NCBI GenBank assembly: GCA_002305795.1
Contig: DBRF01000020.1
Location: 121,730 to 135,488 of the forward strand
Length of the DNA stretch: 13,759 nucleotides
DNA from: Ruminococcaceae bacterium UBA1375
GTDB taxonomy: Bacteria; Bacillota; Clostridia; Oscillospirales; Ruminococcaceae
Direction: 5' to 3'
Below the pieces are notes generated by a model, which was not told the origin of the DNA, did not search any database, and worked only from the letters and a program-made list of their open reading frames with translations. Within the stretch, counting starts at the first letter, position 1. The number at the start of each line of letters is the position of its first letter. Shown here in pieces: positions 1 through 7,054 of the stretch. Both the position numbers and the translations under genes were made by a program.

Positions 1-52
1 CTCGTAACCTGCTCCAGTTCAAAACCACTCGAATCGGGTGGTTTTTCTTTTT
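1..52 (+). repeat. 52-bp terminator-bearing repeat, copy 1 (left edge of window)
   Basis: This copy aligns without gaps to 176-227; the first 23 bases are identical and differences cluster in the hairpin stem and loop. It begins at the window edge, so its upstream part is unseen. Positions 24-31 and 35-42 form an 8-bp stem (with one G-T pair) followed by a T-rich tract, as in a rho-independent terminator. Between the copies the stem bases differ but pairing is kept, which suggests selection on the fold. It may end an unseen upstream copy of the structured unit described at 87-225. Confidence 0.7.
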
Positions 53-86
53 TGCCGCTGAAAAGATTCGGGGGTGGAGAGGCGAA

Positions 87-225
87 GCAGGTTCCCTCGT
101 TTTTTGCCTTGGGCAAAATGCTGCCCATAGGGCAAGGGCAGCAAGAGGGGACTTGGAAACGTCCCGGACGTTTCTCTCGTAACCTGCTCCAGTTCAAAGC
201 CATCCAAGTTGGGTGGTTTTTCTTT
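87..225 (+). other. Multi-stem structured element (possible noncoding RNA or structured repeat)
   Basis: Nested inverted repeats are visible by eye. An outer stem pairs 87-93 with 181-187. Inside it, 94-98 pairs with 145-149, enclosing a small TGCC/GGCA hairpin (105-115) and a 7-bp hairpin (120-126 with 136-142). An 8-bp hairpin (156-163 with 167-174) follows. The element ends in the terminator hairpin at 199-217, whose T tract points to + strand transcription. This looks like a junction-rich RNA of about 140 nt. No known RNA family is recognised, and no clear promoter was found at its 5' side. The inverted repeats fold on either strand, so a DNA repeat is equally possible. Confidence 0.35.
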
Positions 226-227
226 TT
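176..227 (+). repeat. 52-bp terminator-bearing repeat, copy 2
   Basis: Second copy of the repeat at 1-52, offset by exactly 175 bp. The first 23 bases are identical, as is the segment GGGTGGTTTTTCTTTTT. Confidence 0.7.
199..225 (+). terminator. Rho-independent terminator in repeat copy 2
   Basis: Stem 199-206 pairs with 210-217 (8 bp including two G-T pairs), with a three-base loop, followed by TTTTTCTTTTT. It is the counterpart of the hairpin at 24-42 in copy 1. Confidence 0.6.
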
Positions 228-299
228 GTCCCACATCAATTCGGAAGCGGAACGGTGCCGCAAGCGCTCTAAATGTTGCAACGCAAAATTGCGGCTTCA

Positions 300-338
300 C
301 CGGAGCCCAAAATGGGCCGTCCGTCCGGCTTTCTTTTT
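300..338 (+). terminator. Terminator-like composite hairpin
   Basis: CCGGA (300-304) pairs with TCCGG (324-328) around an inner GCCC/GGGC hairpin (305-308 with 314-317). TTTCTTTTT follows. It lies just before the promoter at 360 and probably insulates it from upstream transcription. Confidence 0.4.
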
Positions 339-359
339 GTCAAAAAATCCCGGATTCGG

Positions 360-388
360 TTGACAATGGAAGAAAATTCCGCTATGAT
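360..388 (+). promoter_or_regulatory. Sigma-A promoter for the HD-domain/carboxypeptidase unit
   Basis: TTGACA at 360-365 and TATGAT at 383-388 are separated by 17 bp. This is a perfect -35 box and a near-consensus -10. Transcription would begin near 395, about 43 nt before the start codon at 438. Confidence 0.85.
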
Positions 389-437
389 ATTTTCGGATTC
401 TTGCGCCTATGGGGCGCTTGGAAGGGGAAAAATAACC

Positions 438-959
438 ATGGAAACCAAGGAAAGAGAACAGCTGGACCGGCTGTTTCTGGCCATGGCGGAGTACGAAAAG
501 GGAGTGCCTCACCGCATTGCCCACTTCGCCAAGGTCCACACCTACGCCGCTTTAATCGGACGGCAGGAAGGGTTGCCGGATCGGCTGCAACTGATCACCG
601 AAGCCGCCGCTTTGGTCCACGACATCGGTATCCGCCCCAGCCTGGAGAAGTACCATTCTTCGGCGGGGAAGTACCAGCAGATAGAAGGCCCCGCCCCGGC
701 GGGGGAGATGCTTACGAGACTTGGCTTTTCGGATGAGGTGACCCGGCGGGTGTGCTGGCTGGTGGGCCATCATCACACCTACCATCCGGTGGAGGGGCCG
801 GACCACCAGATTCTGCTGGAAGCGGACTTTCTGGTCAATGCCATGGAGGAAGCCATGAGCGAAGCCGCCATCCGCACCGGACGGGAAAAGGTGTTCTCCA
901 CCAAAACCGGCCTGGCTCTGTTGGACGCCATGTATCCTCCCAAAACCGATTCCCAGTAA
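438..959 (+). CDS. HD-domain metal-dependent phosphohydrolase
   Basis: The 173-residue cytoplasmic protein carries the HD-superfamily metal-binding pattern: His34 (in KVHTYA), His61-Asp62 (in LVHDIGI), a His111-113 cluster (GHHHTY) and Asp130 (in LLEADF). Proteins of this family bind divalent metals and usually hydrolyse phosphomonoesters or nucleotides; the substrate here cannot be read from sequence. The ORF is open further upstream to 273, but a strong promoter lies at 360-388 and GGAAGGGG (420-427) precedes the ATG at 438, so that start is chosen. The stop is 18 nt before the carboxypeptidase start with no terminator between, so the two are probably cotranscribed. A GGDEF or synthetase partner domain is absent, so it is a stand-alone HD protein. 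Confidence 0.85.
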   Translation: METKEREQLDRLFLAMAEYEKGVPHRIAHFAKVHTYAALIGRQEGLPDRLQLITEAAALVHDIGIRPSLEKYHSSAGKYQQIEGPAPAGEMLTRLGFSDEVTRRVCWLVGHHHTYHPVEGPDHQILLEADFLVNAMEEAMSEAAIRTGREKVFSTKTGLALLDAMYPPKTDSQ

Positions 960-977
960 AGAAAGGAATGTGCTTTC

Positions 978-2336
978 ATGAAACGACTGCTCTGCGTGCT
1001 GGTGAGCCTGGCGCTGCTGTTTTGCGCCGCACCCCTGGGGGCTTTGGCGGAAGGCGGGGTGACCCAGCAGAACCTGGATGCTTCCCAGTTTACCGCCGGG
1101 GAGGAAGAAGGGCTGCCGGCGTTGACTGCCTATGCCAGCCCTACCCCTTCCCAGCTGGCGGCCCAGACCCCCAGCCAGGAGGATGTGGAAAATGCCCAGA
1201 ATGTCTCCGTGACCCTGGATACCCAGGCCCTCATCGACCAGGCCGGGGTGTCCCCCTACGGGTTTTTGTATCCCGACACCTACTGCGTGCTGATGGACGC
1301 TTCCACCGGCCGGGTGCTGGCTGAGCAGAACAGCCATGCCCAGGTGGCCCCCGCTTCGGTGACCAAAGTGATGACCATGCTGCTGCTCTGCGAGGCCATG
1401 GAAGCCGGACAGATCGGGGAGCAGGACATCGTCACCGCCTCCGCCTACGCCTCCTCTATCGGGGGCAGTCAGATTTATCTGGAAGAGGGGGAGCAGATGA
1501 CGGTGGAAGACTTGATGATGAGCCTGGCCCTTCCCAGCGCCAACGATGCGGCAGTGTGCCTGGGAGAATACCTTTGCGGCAGCGAGGAAGCCTTTGTCGA
1601 GCGGATGAACCAGCGGGCTCAGGAGCTTGGGATGGAAAACACCCACTTCGCCAACCCTCACGGCCTGGATGAAGAAGGCCATTATTCCTCCGCCTACGAT
1701 GTGGCCCTGATGACCCGGCAGCTGCTGCAATCTCAGCTGGGGCGCAAGTACGTCTCCACCCAGCGGTACGTTTTGCGGGAAGGCACCGGCCGGGACTGGA
1801 CCATGATTAACAGCAACCCCCTGTTGGCCACCTACGACGGCTGCATTGGGGTAAAGACCGGCTTTACCGATGCGGCCCACTACTGCCTGTCCTCGGCGGC
1901 GGAGCGGGACGGCTCCACCTTCATTGCCGTCTGTCTGGGAGCAGTGACCACCACCTCCCGGAACGAGGAGTGCCAGGGGATGCTGGACTACGCCTTTGCC
2001 AACTACAAAACCATCACCCCCGAGCCGGTGACTATCCCGGCCCAGACCCTGCCGGTGGAGCTAGGGCTCTACCAGCAGGCCGCAACCCAGCCGGTGACCC
2101 TGACCTTCACCCCCTTGCTGATTCCCGCCGGGGCGGAGGCTGCGGTGGAGACGGACTTTTCGGTGCAGCCCTCCATCACCGCCCCCCTGGAGCAGACCGC
2201 TTCGGTGGGGGAGATCACCGTGACCCTCAACGGGGAGCAAGGGTATTCTCAGCCCATCACCCCCGCCCAGCCGGTGGAGCGAAGGGGCTTTTGGGCCGCC
2301 TTCGGGGCTCTTTGGCAGCGGGTGTTTGGGATGTAG
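978..2336 (+). CDS. D-alanyl-D-alanine carboxypeptidase (PBP5/DacF type)
   Basis: This 452-residue exported serine peptidase trims the terminal D-Ala from peptidoglycan pentapeptides, limiting cross-linking. A Sec signal peptide covers about residues 1-24 (LGALA ending). The three penicillin-binding motifs are intact: S127-V-T-K130 with the nucleophilic serine, S187-A-N189, and K293-T-G295. After the catalytic domain comes a beta-rich PBP5-type C-terminal domain (about 350-435) and a final amphipathic segment with Arg, Trp and Phe (about 436-452), typical of membrane-surface anchoring. Residues 25-95 are an acidic, Q/T/P-rich linker before the catalytic domain, longer than usual in the family. 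AAAGGA at 962-967 is the ribosome binding site. It follows the HD-domain gene in one unit and is closed by the terminator at 2355. DacA, DacB and DacF are not separable by eye, so no symbol is given. Confidence 0.93.
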   Translation: MKRLLCVLVSLALLFCAAPLGALAEGGVTQQNLDASQFTAGEEEGLPALTAYASPTPSQLAAQTPSQEDVENAQNVSVTLDTQALIDQAGVSPYGFLYPDTYCVLMDASTGRVLAEQNSHAQVAPASVTKVMTMLLLCEAMEAGQIGEQDIVTASAYASSIGGSQIYLEEGEQMTVEDLMMSLALPSANDAAVCLGEYLCGSEEAFVERMNQRAQELGMENTHFANPHGLDEEGHYSSAYDVALMTRQLLQSQLGRKYVSTQRYVLREGTGRDWTMINSNPLLATYDGCIGVKTGFTDAAHYCLSSAAERDGSTFIAVCLGAVTTTSRNEECQGMLDYAFANYKTITPEPVTIPAQTLPVELGLYQQAATQPVTLTFTPLLIPAGAEAAVETDFSVQPSITAPLEQTASVGEITVTLNGEQGYSQPITPAQPVERRGFWAAFGALWQRVFGM

Positions 2337-2354
2337 GTTTTCATGGGGAAAAAG

Positions 2355-2384
2355 AAGCGCTCCGGGTTTCCGGGGCGCTTTTTT
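2355..2384 (+). terminator. Strong rho-independent terminator after the carboxypeptidase
   Basis: An 11-bp stem (2355-2365 with 2370-2380, one G-T pair) closes a GTTT loop and is followed by TTTTTT. Confidence 0.9.
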
Positions 2385-2490
2385 GCGCCTTTTTTACAAG
2401 AAAAACAGAAGATGATACCTTTTTCACCTGGATTGGTTGTACGGACGAAATGTTAGTGATGTTGCGCAAAAAGAAAGTATCAAATTTTAC

Positions 2491-2519
2491 TTGACTTTCT
2501 TCCCCTAATCCGGTATGGT
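2491..2519 (+). promoter_or_regulatory. Sigma-A promoter for the DUF4367-like pair
   Basis: TTGACT (2491-2496), a 17-bp spacer and TATGGT (2514-2519). Transcription would start near 2526, giving a leader of about 105 nt. In it GTCGG (2534-2538) can pair with CCGAC (2576-2580), enclosing a CCCCG/CGGGG hairpin. Confidence 0.75.
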
Positions 2520-2630
2520 AAAGATAGGAAAAAGTCGGAAAACCCCGGTTTCGGCGGGGCGGAGAAGGTACACGGCCGACAGCTCCTCTTTAGCGTTTAA
2601 CAGGAAGAAACCAAATGAGAAAGGAAGGGA

Positions 2631-3758
2631 ATGAAAATGACAAAACAAAAAAAGAAACGGCTTTGGATTCTGATTGCCGCCGGGGTGCTGCTGGTTGGGG
2701 CGGCGGTGGCGGCCGTGGTGCTGCTGGTTCCCGGGCAGGCACAGCCCAAACGTACTCTGGTGGACATCAGCGCCTACGACGCCGGGTCCAGTCCTATGTA
2801 TACGGTGCAGGGAGGGCTGACGGAAAACCTGGCGCCCCTGCCTCGCTATGGGCTCACCGGCGTCCCGGAGGGCTACACCCAGATCCGCAATTCCGCTCAA
2901 ACCGCCAACCGCTTTTCCGTCACCTACCAGGACGCTTTTTTGTCCCAGGAGGAAAACCGGGTCCAGCTTTCCCAGCAGACCGCCGGGGAAGGGGTGACGG
3001 TGTCATTTTTGGACCAGGTCCAGACGGTGGACTTTGGGAACATCCAGGTGCTTTACTCCGCCGGCACCGGCTTCTCTTCCGCTGCCTGGATTTATGGGGA
3101 CACCCTCTTTCAGCTAACCGCCGACCCCATCCCCCTGAGCCTGGAAGAGACCCTGGCCTTTGTGAACCTGGTGGACTACTCCGCTGCCGCAGAGCCGGAA
3201 GTCCGCTCCCTGGAGTTTGTGGAGGGAGGCGTTATCCTGTTGGGAAGCGGCACCACTCACCTTCCCTGGATGGTGGGGGGCAATCCCCAACTGCCCGGCC
3301 AGATTGAATACTACTCCTTCCCCCAGGCCCCGGAAGGGTACATCGAAACTCAGCCAATCGGGTCGGTGATTTCCCCTTTGGACAATTTCCCGGCAGATTC
3401 CCCGGTGGTGGCAGGGATTACCGACGGCCCGGAGGAAGAGCGGATGGAGGCCTACCAAAATGAGGAAGGGGAGGTGCTCACCCTGACCAACCGGATGGTG
3501 GGTACCGGCAACGACTACATTTTTTCTGCGGTGAATGATGTTTACCTGGGTTCCTCCAATCCGGACGGCGCTTCCGTAGAAGGCGGCGAAAGCCGGATTC
3601 AAACGGTCACCGTCAACGGCATGGAGGGAAGACTGTACAGCGGGGCGGATGCGTCTCAGCTGGTGCTGCTGGGGGACTACCTGTTTTTGGAGTTCACCTA
3701 CCAGGGCAGCATCTCCCCGGAGGAGTTTCTGGCTTTGGCGGCGCTGGTGGAGCGGTGA
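2631..3758 (+). CDS. Membrane-anchored protein with two DUF4367-like domains (paralogue 1)
   Basis: The 375-residue protein has a Lys-rich cytoplasmic N-terminus (KQKKKR), one transmembrane helix (about 11-34) and a large extracytoplasmic part. That part consists of two similar halves. Each opens with a P-E-G-Y motif (79-82 and 234-237), continues with charged beta strands, and ends in a G-x-x-V/E-x-x-L-Y-S plus 'L..eetLalanLV'-like stretch (about 135-183 and 327-373). This pattern resembles DUF4367, known from the outer part of some anti-sigma factors, but no zinc-finger anti-sigma domain is present. Assignment is by eye. ATG codons lie at 2631 and 2637 behind AAGGAAGGG (2621-2629); 2637 is an equally plausible start. 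The next gene is a full-length paralogue 34 nt downstream. Confidence 0.8.
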   Translation: MKMTKQKKKRLWILIAAGVLLVGAAVAAVVLLVPGQAQPKRTLVDISAYDAGSSPMYTVQGGLTENLAPLPRYGLTGVPEGYTQIRNSAQTANRFSVTYQDAFLSQEENRVQLSQQTAGEGVTVSFLDQVQTVDFGNIQVLYSAGTGFSSAAWIYGDTLFQLTADPIPLSLEETLAFVNLVDYSAAAEPEVRSLEFVEGGVILLGSGTTHLPWMVGGNPQLPGQIEYYSFPQAPEGYIETQPIGSVISPLDNFPADSPVVAGITDGPEEERMEAYQNEEGEVLTLTNRMVGTGNDYIFSAVNDVYLGSSNPDGASVEGGESRIQTVTVNGMEGRLYSGADASQLVLLGDYLFLEFTYQGSISPEEFLALAALVER

Positions 3759-3792
3759 GAATTGCAGATGAAAAAGGAAGGGGGAAGGGAAC

Positions 3793-4890
3793 ATGGCGCG
3801 GCAACGAACGAAAAAGAAGCTGCTTTGGATTCTGATTCCGGCGGCGGTGGTGGTTGCCGCCGGGGCGGCGCTGACGTTCTGGCTCACCAGAGAAGAGGAG
3901 CCCCAGGCTTATCTGCGGGACATCAGCTCCTACGACGACATTACCAACTCGGTGCTGCAGGTGAACAGCCCCTGGGAATGGGAGGAACAGGACGCCCCTT
4001 TGCCCCGCTACCCCTCTACTGCGCCGGAGGGGTATGAGCAGCTGCTGGATTCCGGCGACCTTGCCAACCGGTTTTCCACCAGCTACACCGACGTCTACCA
4101 CAAGGACGGTCAAATCGTATATGTGGAGCAATCCTATGCCTGGAACCAGGATGAGGTGCCTCTGCTCACCTACGCCCACTTTGAGACGGTGGAGTTTGGA
4201 GGCCGGGAGGTGTTCTGCTACACCGAAGAAGACTACTCCGGGGCAGTGTGGCTGGAGGGGAATCATTTGATGGAAGTTTTGGTGTACGGCGTCATGGAGC
4301 GGGACGACCTGCTGGCCTGGGTGGTGGGGGTGGACTCCCAAAATCCGGTGGAGCCTGCGGTGCGCCCCCTGGAATTTGTTTCCGGCTTCCATATTCAGGC
4401 GGGGATGGATGAGAGCGGTTTTCCCCGCTGGGAAACGCAGTTTACCTCCATCGGCGGCAACCCCGCCCCGGCGGAACAGCCCACCCAGCGGGCCTTTGCC
4501 CAGGTGCCGGAAGGGTTTACCCTCCAAGGGGAGGTTCTGGACAGCTGGGAAGGCCAGTATTTCGGCTGGGAGTACCGGGATGCCCAGGGCAACCGGCTGG
4601 TCCTGGAAAACCGGGCCTTTTCGGATTATAACCCCGTCCACACCATCGGCATCCGGTATAACAATGGAGGTGAAAACTGGGAAAACACCAGCCCGGTGAC
4701 GGTGGACGGCCGGGAAGGACGGCTGTACAGCCAGGAGGAGGCCAGTGAACTGGTCTGGCTGGAAGAGGATTATGTGGTGCATTTGACCTATGAAGGCGCC
4801 GCCGCCCCGGAGCAGATGCTGGCCTGGGGAGAACAGACCCTGCTTCAGCCCCGGGAGGAGTGGCTCCTACAGCCGGAAAACGGGGATTGA
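3793..4890 (+). CDS. Membrane-anchored protein with two DUF4367-like domains (paralogue 2)
   Basis: The 365-residue protein has the same build as its upstream neighbour: basic N-terminus (RQRTKKK), one transmembrane helix (about 11-30), the shared segment 'DISSYDD', 'PLPRY', then two halves opening with PEGY (78-81) and PEGF (239-242). The C-terminal half contains VDGREGRLYSQEEASELVWL, matching VNGMEGRLYSGADASQLVLL in the neighbour. The tandem pair arose by gene duplication, and each gene by an older internal duplication. The start follows GGAAGGGAAC. It is probably cotranscribed with the first copy. A sensory or cell-surface binding role is plausible, but no catalytic residues are evident. 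Confidence 0.8.
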   Translation: MARQRTKKKLLWILIPAAVVVAAGAALTFWLTREEEPQAYLRDISSYDDITNSVLQVNSPWEWEEQDAPLPRYPSTAPEGYEQLLDSGDLANRFSTSYTDVYHKDGQIVYVEQSYAWNQDEVPLLTYAHFETVEFGGREVFCYTEEDYSGAVWLEGNHLMEVLVYGVMERDDLLAWVVGVDSQNPVEPAVRPLEFVSGFHIQAGMDESGFPRWETQFTSIGGNPAPAEQPTQRAFAQVPEGFTLQGEVLDSWEGQYFGWEYRDAQGNRLVLENRAFSDYNPVHTIGIRYNNGGENWENTSPVTVDGREGRLYSQEEASELVWLEEDYVVHLTYEGAAAPEQMLAWGEQTLLQPREEWLLQPENGD

Positions 4891-5019
4891 CTTTTGCCTG
4901 GCCCGGCTTTTTCTAAGAAAGAGTTTTTGCGAAATCCCTTCCCTTTTTTCTTTTTGTGAGAAATGTGCAAATATTTTCCGGAAAGAAGATGGAAATAAGA
5001 GATTTTGCTGTTTTGCCCC

Positions 5020-5048
5020 TTGAAAAACCAATTCCGTTAGTGTACAAT
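5020..5048 (+). promoter_or_regulatory. Sigma-A promoter for pgi
   Basis: TTGAAA (5020-5025), a 17-bp spacer and TACAAT (5043-5048). It lies inside an open frame extending upstream to 4956, and so rules out starts upstream of it. Confidence 0.75.
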
Positions 5049-5111
5049 AAAAGCATACCGATTTCCCCCTTCGGCGGGGAAACGCAAATGCGAGAAACGG
5101 AGGAATCTAGC

Positions 5112-6452
5112 ATGGCGATTACACTCAATGATAAGCATCTGGCGGGCTTTGTACGCTCCCATGAGCTGGATGGGATGGCCCCCCTGGTGAAGGCCGCCCA
5201 TGAAATGCTGCACAATAAGACCGGCCTGGGCAACGACTTTCTGGGCTGGGTGGAGCTTCCCACCAACTACGACAAAGAGGAATTTGCCCGAATCCAAAAG
5301 GCGGCGGAGAAGATTAAAAAGAACTCCGACGTGCTGGTGGTCATCGGCATCGGCGGCTCCTATCTGGGGGCACGGGCTGTGATTGAGGCGCTGAAAAGCC
5401 CCCTGTACAACAACCTGCCCAAGGATACCCCGGACATCTACTTTGTGGGCTGCAACATCAACCCCACCTACTTAAACCAGATCCTCACCATCTGCGAGGG
5501 CAAGGATATTTCGGTGAACATCATCTCCAAGAGCGGCACCACCACCGAACCTGCCCTGGCTTTCCGGGTGTTTAAGAAGCTGCTGGAAGACAAGTACGGC
5601 AAGGAAGGGGCCAAGGAGCGGATCTACGCCACCACCGACAAAGCCAAGGGAACCTTGAAGGGCCTGGCGGACCGGGAAGGCTACGAAACCTTTGTGGTGC
5701 CCGACGACGTAGGCGGACGGTTCAGCGTGCTCACCGCCGTGGGCCTGCTGCCCATTGCCTGTGCCGGCATCGACATTGACGCTTTGATGGCTGGCGCCCG
5801 GCAGGCGCAGAACGAGCTGTGCGACACCGACCTTACCAAGAACGACTGCTACAAGTACGCCGCTTACCGGAACATCCTGCTGCAAAAGGGCAAGAAGGTG
5901 GAGATGCTCATCTCCTACGACCCCGCCTTTGCCATGATGAACGAGTGGTTCAAGCAGCTGTTTGGGGAAAGCGAAGGCAAGGACCAGAAGGGCATCTACC
6001 CCTCCAGCGCCATCTTCTCCACCGACCTGCACAGCCTGGGTCAGTTTATCCAGGACGGCAGCCGGATTATGTTTGAGACTGTGGTGAACATCCATACGCC
6101 CCAGCAGGACTTCTTTGTAGAGGACGACCCGGAAAACCTGGATGGGCTGAACTTCCTGTCCAACCAGAACATGAGCGTGGTCAACGAGAACGCATTCAAG
6201 GGCACCGTCATCGCCCACACCGAAGGCGGCACCCCCAACATGATTCTGGAAATGCCCCAGATGGACGAAACCAACCTGGGCTACCTCATCTACTTCTTTG
6301 AAAAGGCCTGCGGCATCTCCGGCTATCTGCTGGGTGTGAACCCCTTCAACCAGCCCGGCGTCGAGAGCTACAAAAAGAATATGTTTGCTCTGCTGGGCAA
6401 ACCGGGTTACGAAAGCGAAAAGGCCGCTCTGCTGGCTAAGCTGGGCGAGTAA
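5112..6452 (+). CDS. pgi: Glucose-6-phosphate isomerase
   Basis: The 446-residue cytoplasmic enzyme interconverts glucose 6-phosphate and fructose 6-phosphate in glycolysis and gluconeogenesis. Visible family marks are GIGGSYLGARA (about 79-89), the phosphate-binding SKSGTTTEP (139-147), the first signature DVGGRFSVLTAVGLL (199-213), GESEGK (285-290) supplying the catalytic glutamate region, DLHSLGQ with His307, and the second signature ending in Lys421 (GYLLGVNPFNQPGVESYK). All expected catalytic residues are present, and the length fits the roughly 450-residue Firmicutes form. The frame is open to 4956, but the promoter at 5020-5048 and GGAGGAA (5099-5105) just upstream fix the start at 5112. 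No convincing terminator follows, so the small P-loop gene 82 nt downstream may be read through. Confidence 0.97.
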   Translation: MAITLNDKHLAGFVRSHELDGMAPLVKAAHEMLHNKTGLGNDFLGWVELPTNYDKEEFARIQKAAEKIKKNSDVLVVIGIGGSYLGARAVIEALKSPLYNNLPKDTPDIYFVGCNINPTYLNQILTICEGKDISVNIISKSGTTTEPALAFRVFKKLLEDKYGKEGAKERIYATTDKAKGTLKGLADREGYETFVVPDDVGGRFSVLTAVGLLPIACAGIDIDALMAGARQAQNELCDTDLTKNDCYKYAAYRNILLQKGKKVEMLISYDPAFAMMNEWFKQLFGESEGKDQKGIYPSSAIFSTDLHSLGQFIQDGSRIMFETVVNIHTPQQDFFVEDDPENLDGLNFLSNQNMSVVNENAFKGTVIAHTEGGTPNMILEMPQMDETNLGYLIYFFEKACGISGYLLGVNPFNQPGVESYKKNMFALLGKPGYESEKAALLAKLGE

Positions 6453-6534
6453 CCCAGCACCCCCTTTCCACCGGCAAAACGGCAAGCGGCGGCCGGGGAG
6501 AGAGATTTACTCCGCTTGAGATTGGAGCGACAAA

Positions 6535-6942
6535 ATGATTAAACTGATCGTAGGGAGCAAAGGCTCCGGCAAAACCAAAACCCTGATTTCCATGTGCAAC
6601 GAGGCAGTGAAAAACACCGACGGCTGCGTGGTGTGCATTGAAAAGGCTATGAGCCTGCAATTCTCCATCGTGCCCCAGGTGCGGCTGATTCATGCCGACG
6701 CCTACAACATCAGCGGCTACGATGAATTCTACGGATTCATCTCCGGCGTGCTGGCGGGCAACTACGACATCAAGGACATCTTCGTGGACGGCATCCTGCG
6801 CATCGGCAACCGGGACTTGGATGGCCTGGGCGTGCTGCTGGACCGGATCCAGGCTCTGGTGAAGGACGAGGTCACCGTGGTGGTCACCGTGTCCACCGAT
6901 GTGGAAAACCTCCCTGCCAGCGTCAGCAAGTATCTGGACTAA
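6535..6942 (+). CDS. Small P-loop ATP-binding protein, conserved hypothetical
   Basis: The 135-residue protein begins with a Walker A motif, GSKGSGKT (residues 7-14), immediately after the first beta strand. A hydrophobic strand ending in Asp85 (DIFVDG) is a candidate Walker B, and a further strand VTVVVTVSTD (113-122) could carry a sensor residue. It has the size and order of a minimal RecA- or thymidine-kinase-like nucleotide-binding core, with no added domain. No signal peptide or membrane helix is present, so it is cytoplasmic. GGAG at 6524-6527 is the ribosome binding site. It lies directly behind pgi and is closed by a strong terminator. I do not recognise a function; nucleotide binding is likely, the rest is unknown. 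Confidence 0.8.
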   Translation: MIKLIVGSKGSGKTKTLISMCNEAVKNTDGCVVCIEKAMSLQFSIVPQVRLIHADAYNISGYDEFYGFISGVLAGNYDIKDIFVDGILRIGNRDLDGLGVLLDRIQALVKDEVTVVVTVSTDVENLPASVSKYLD

Positions 6943-6962
6943 AATCCAATCCAAAACGAGAG

Positions 6963-6990
6963 AGCGGAGTGCGTGAGCACTCCGCTTTTT
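6963..6990 (+). terminator. Strong rho-independent terminator after the P-loop gene
   Basis: A perfect 10-bp stem (6963-6972 with 6977-6986) with a GTGA loop is followed by TTTTT. On the minus strand the T tract is poor, so it serves the + strand mainly. The converging lipoprotein operon ends at 7055 without a clear terminator of its own. Confidence 0.92.
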
Positions 6991-7054
6991 GCTGTGGAAA
7001 AGGTTTTCGGCAGATGGCACAGAGCCGGGTGACTGGGGGCGGGCTTTCCCATCC

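Noticed and set aside
1..60. tRNA T-arm-like GTTCAAA in the repeats
   Set aside because: The flanking bases do not pair as a T stem and there is no acceptor, anticodon or CCA context.
19..300. 93-codon minus-strand frame over the left-edge repeats
   Set aside because: It runs through the inverted repeats and terminators and has low-complexity composition; structure, not coding, explains the sequence.
552..1880. 442-codon open frame on the minus strand opposite the HD and carboxypeptidase genes
   Set aside because: It lies antisense to two well-supported genes, is rich in His/Gly/Gln as expected from reverse-frame GC bias, and shows no signal, domain or ribosome binding site.
3694..4782. 362-codon minus-strand frame antisense to the second DUF4367-like gene
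   Set aside because: It is the reverse shadow of a clear paralogue with conserved domains and has no initiation signal.
4895..4916. Weak GCC/GGC hairpin followed by TTTTT after the second DUF4367-like gene
   Set aside because: The stem is only three or four pairs, too weak to call a terminator.
5472..6485. 337-codon minus-strand frame antisense to pgi
   Set aside because: pgi is unambiguous; this frame has no family features.
6453..6534. Possible terminator or promoter between pgi and the P-loop gene
   Set aside because: A CCGGC/GCCGG inverted repeat is present but no T tract follows, and no -35/-10 pair is evident.
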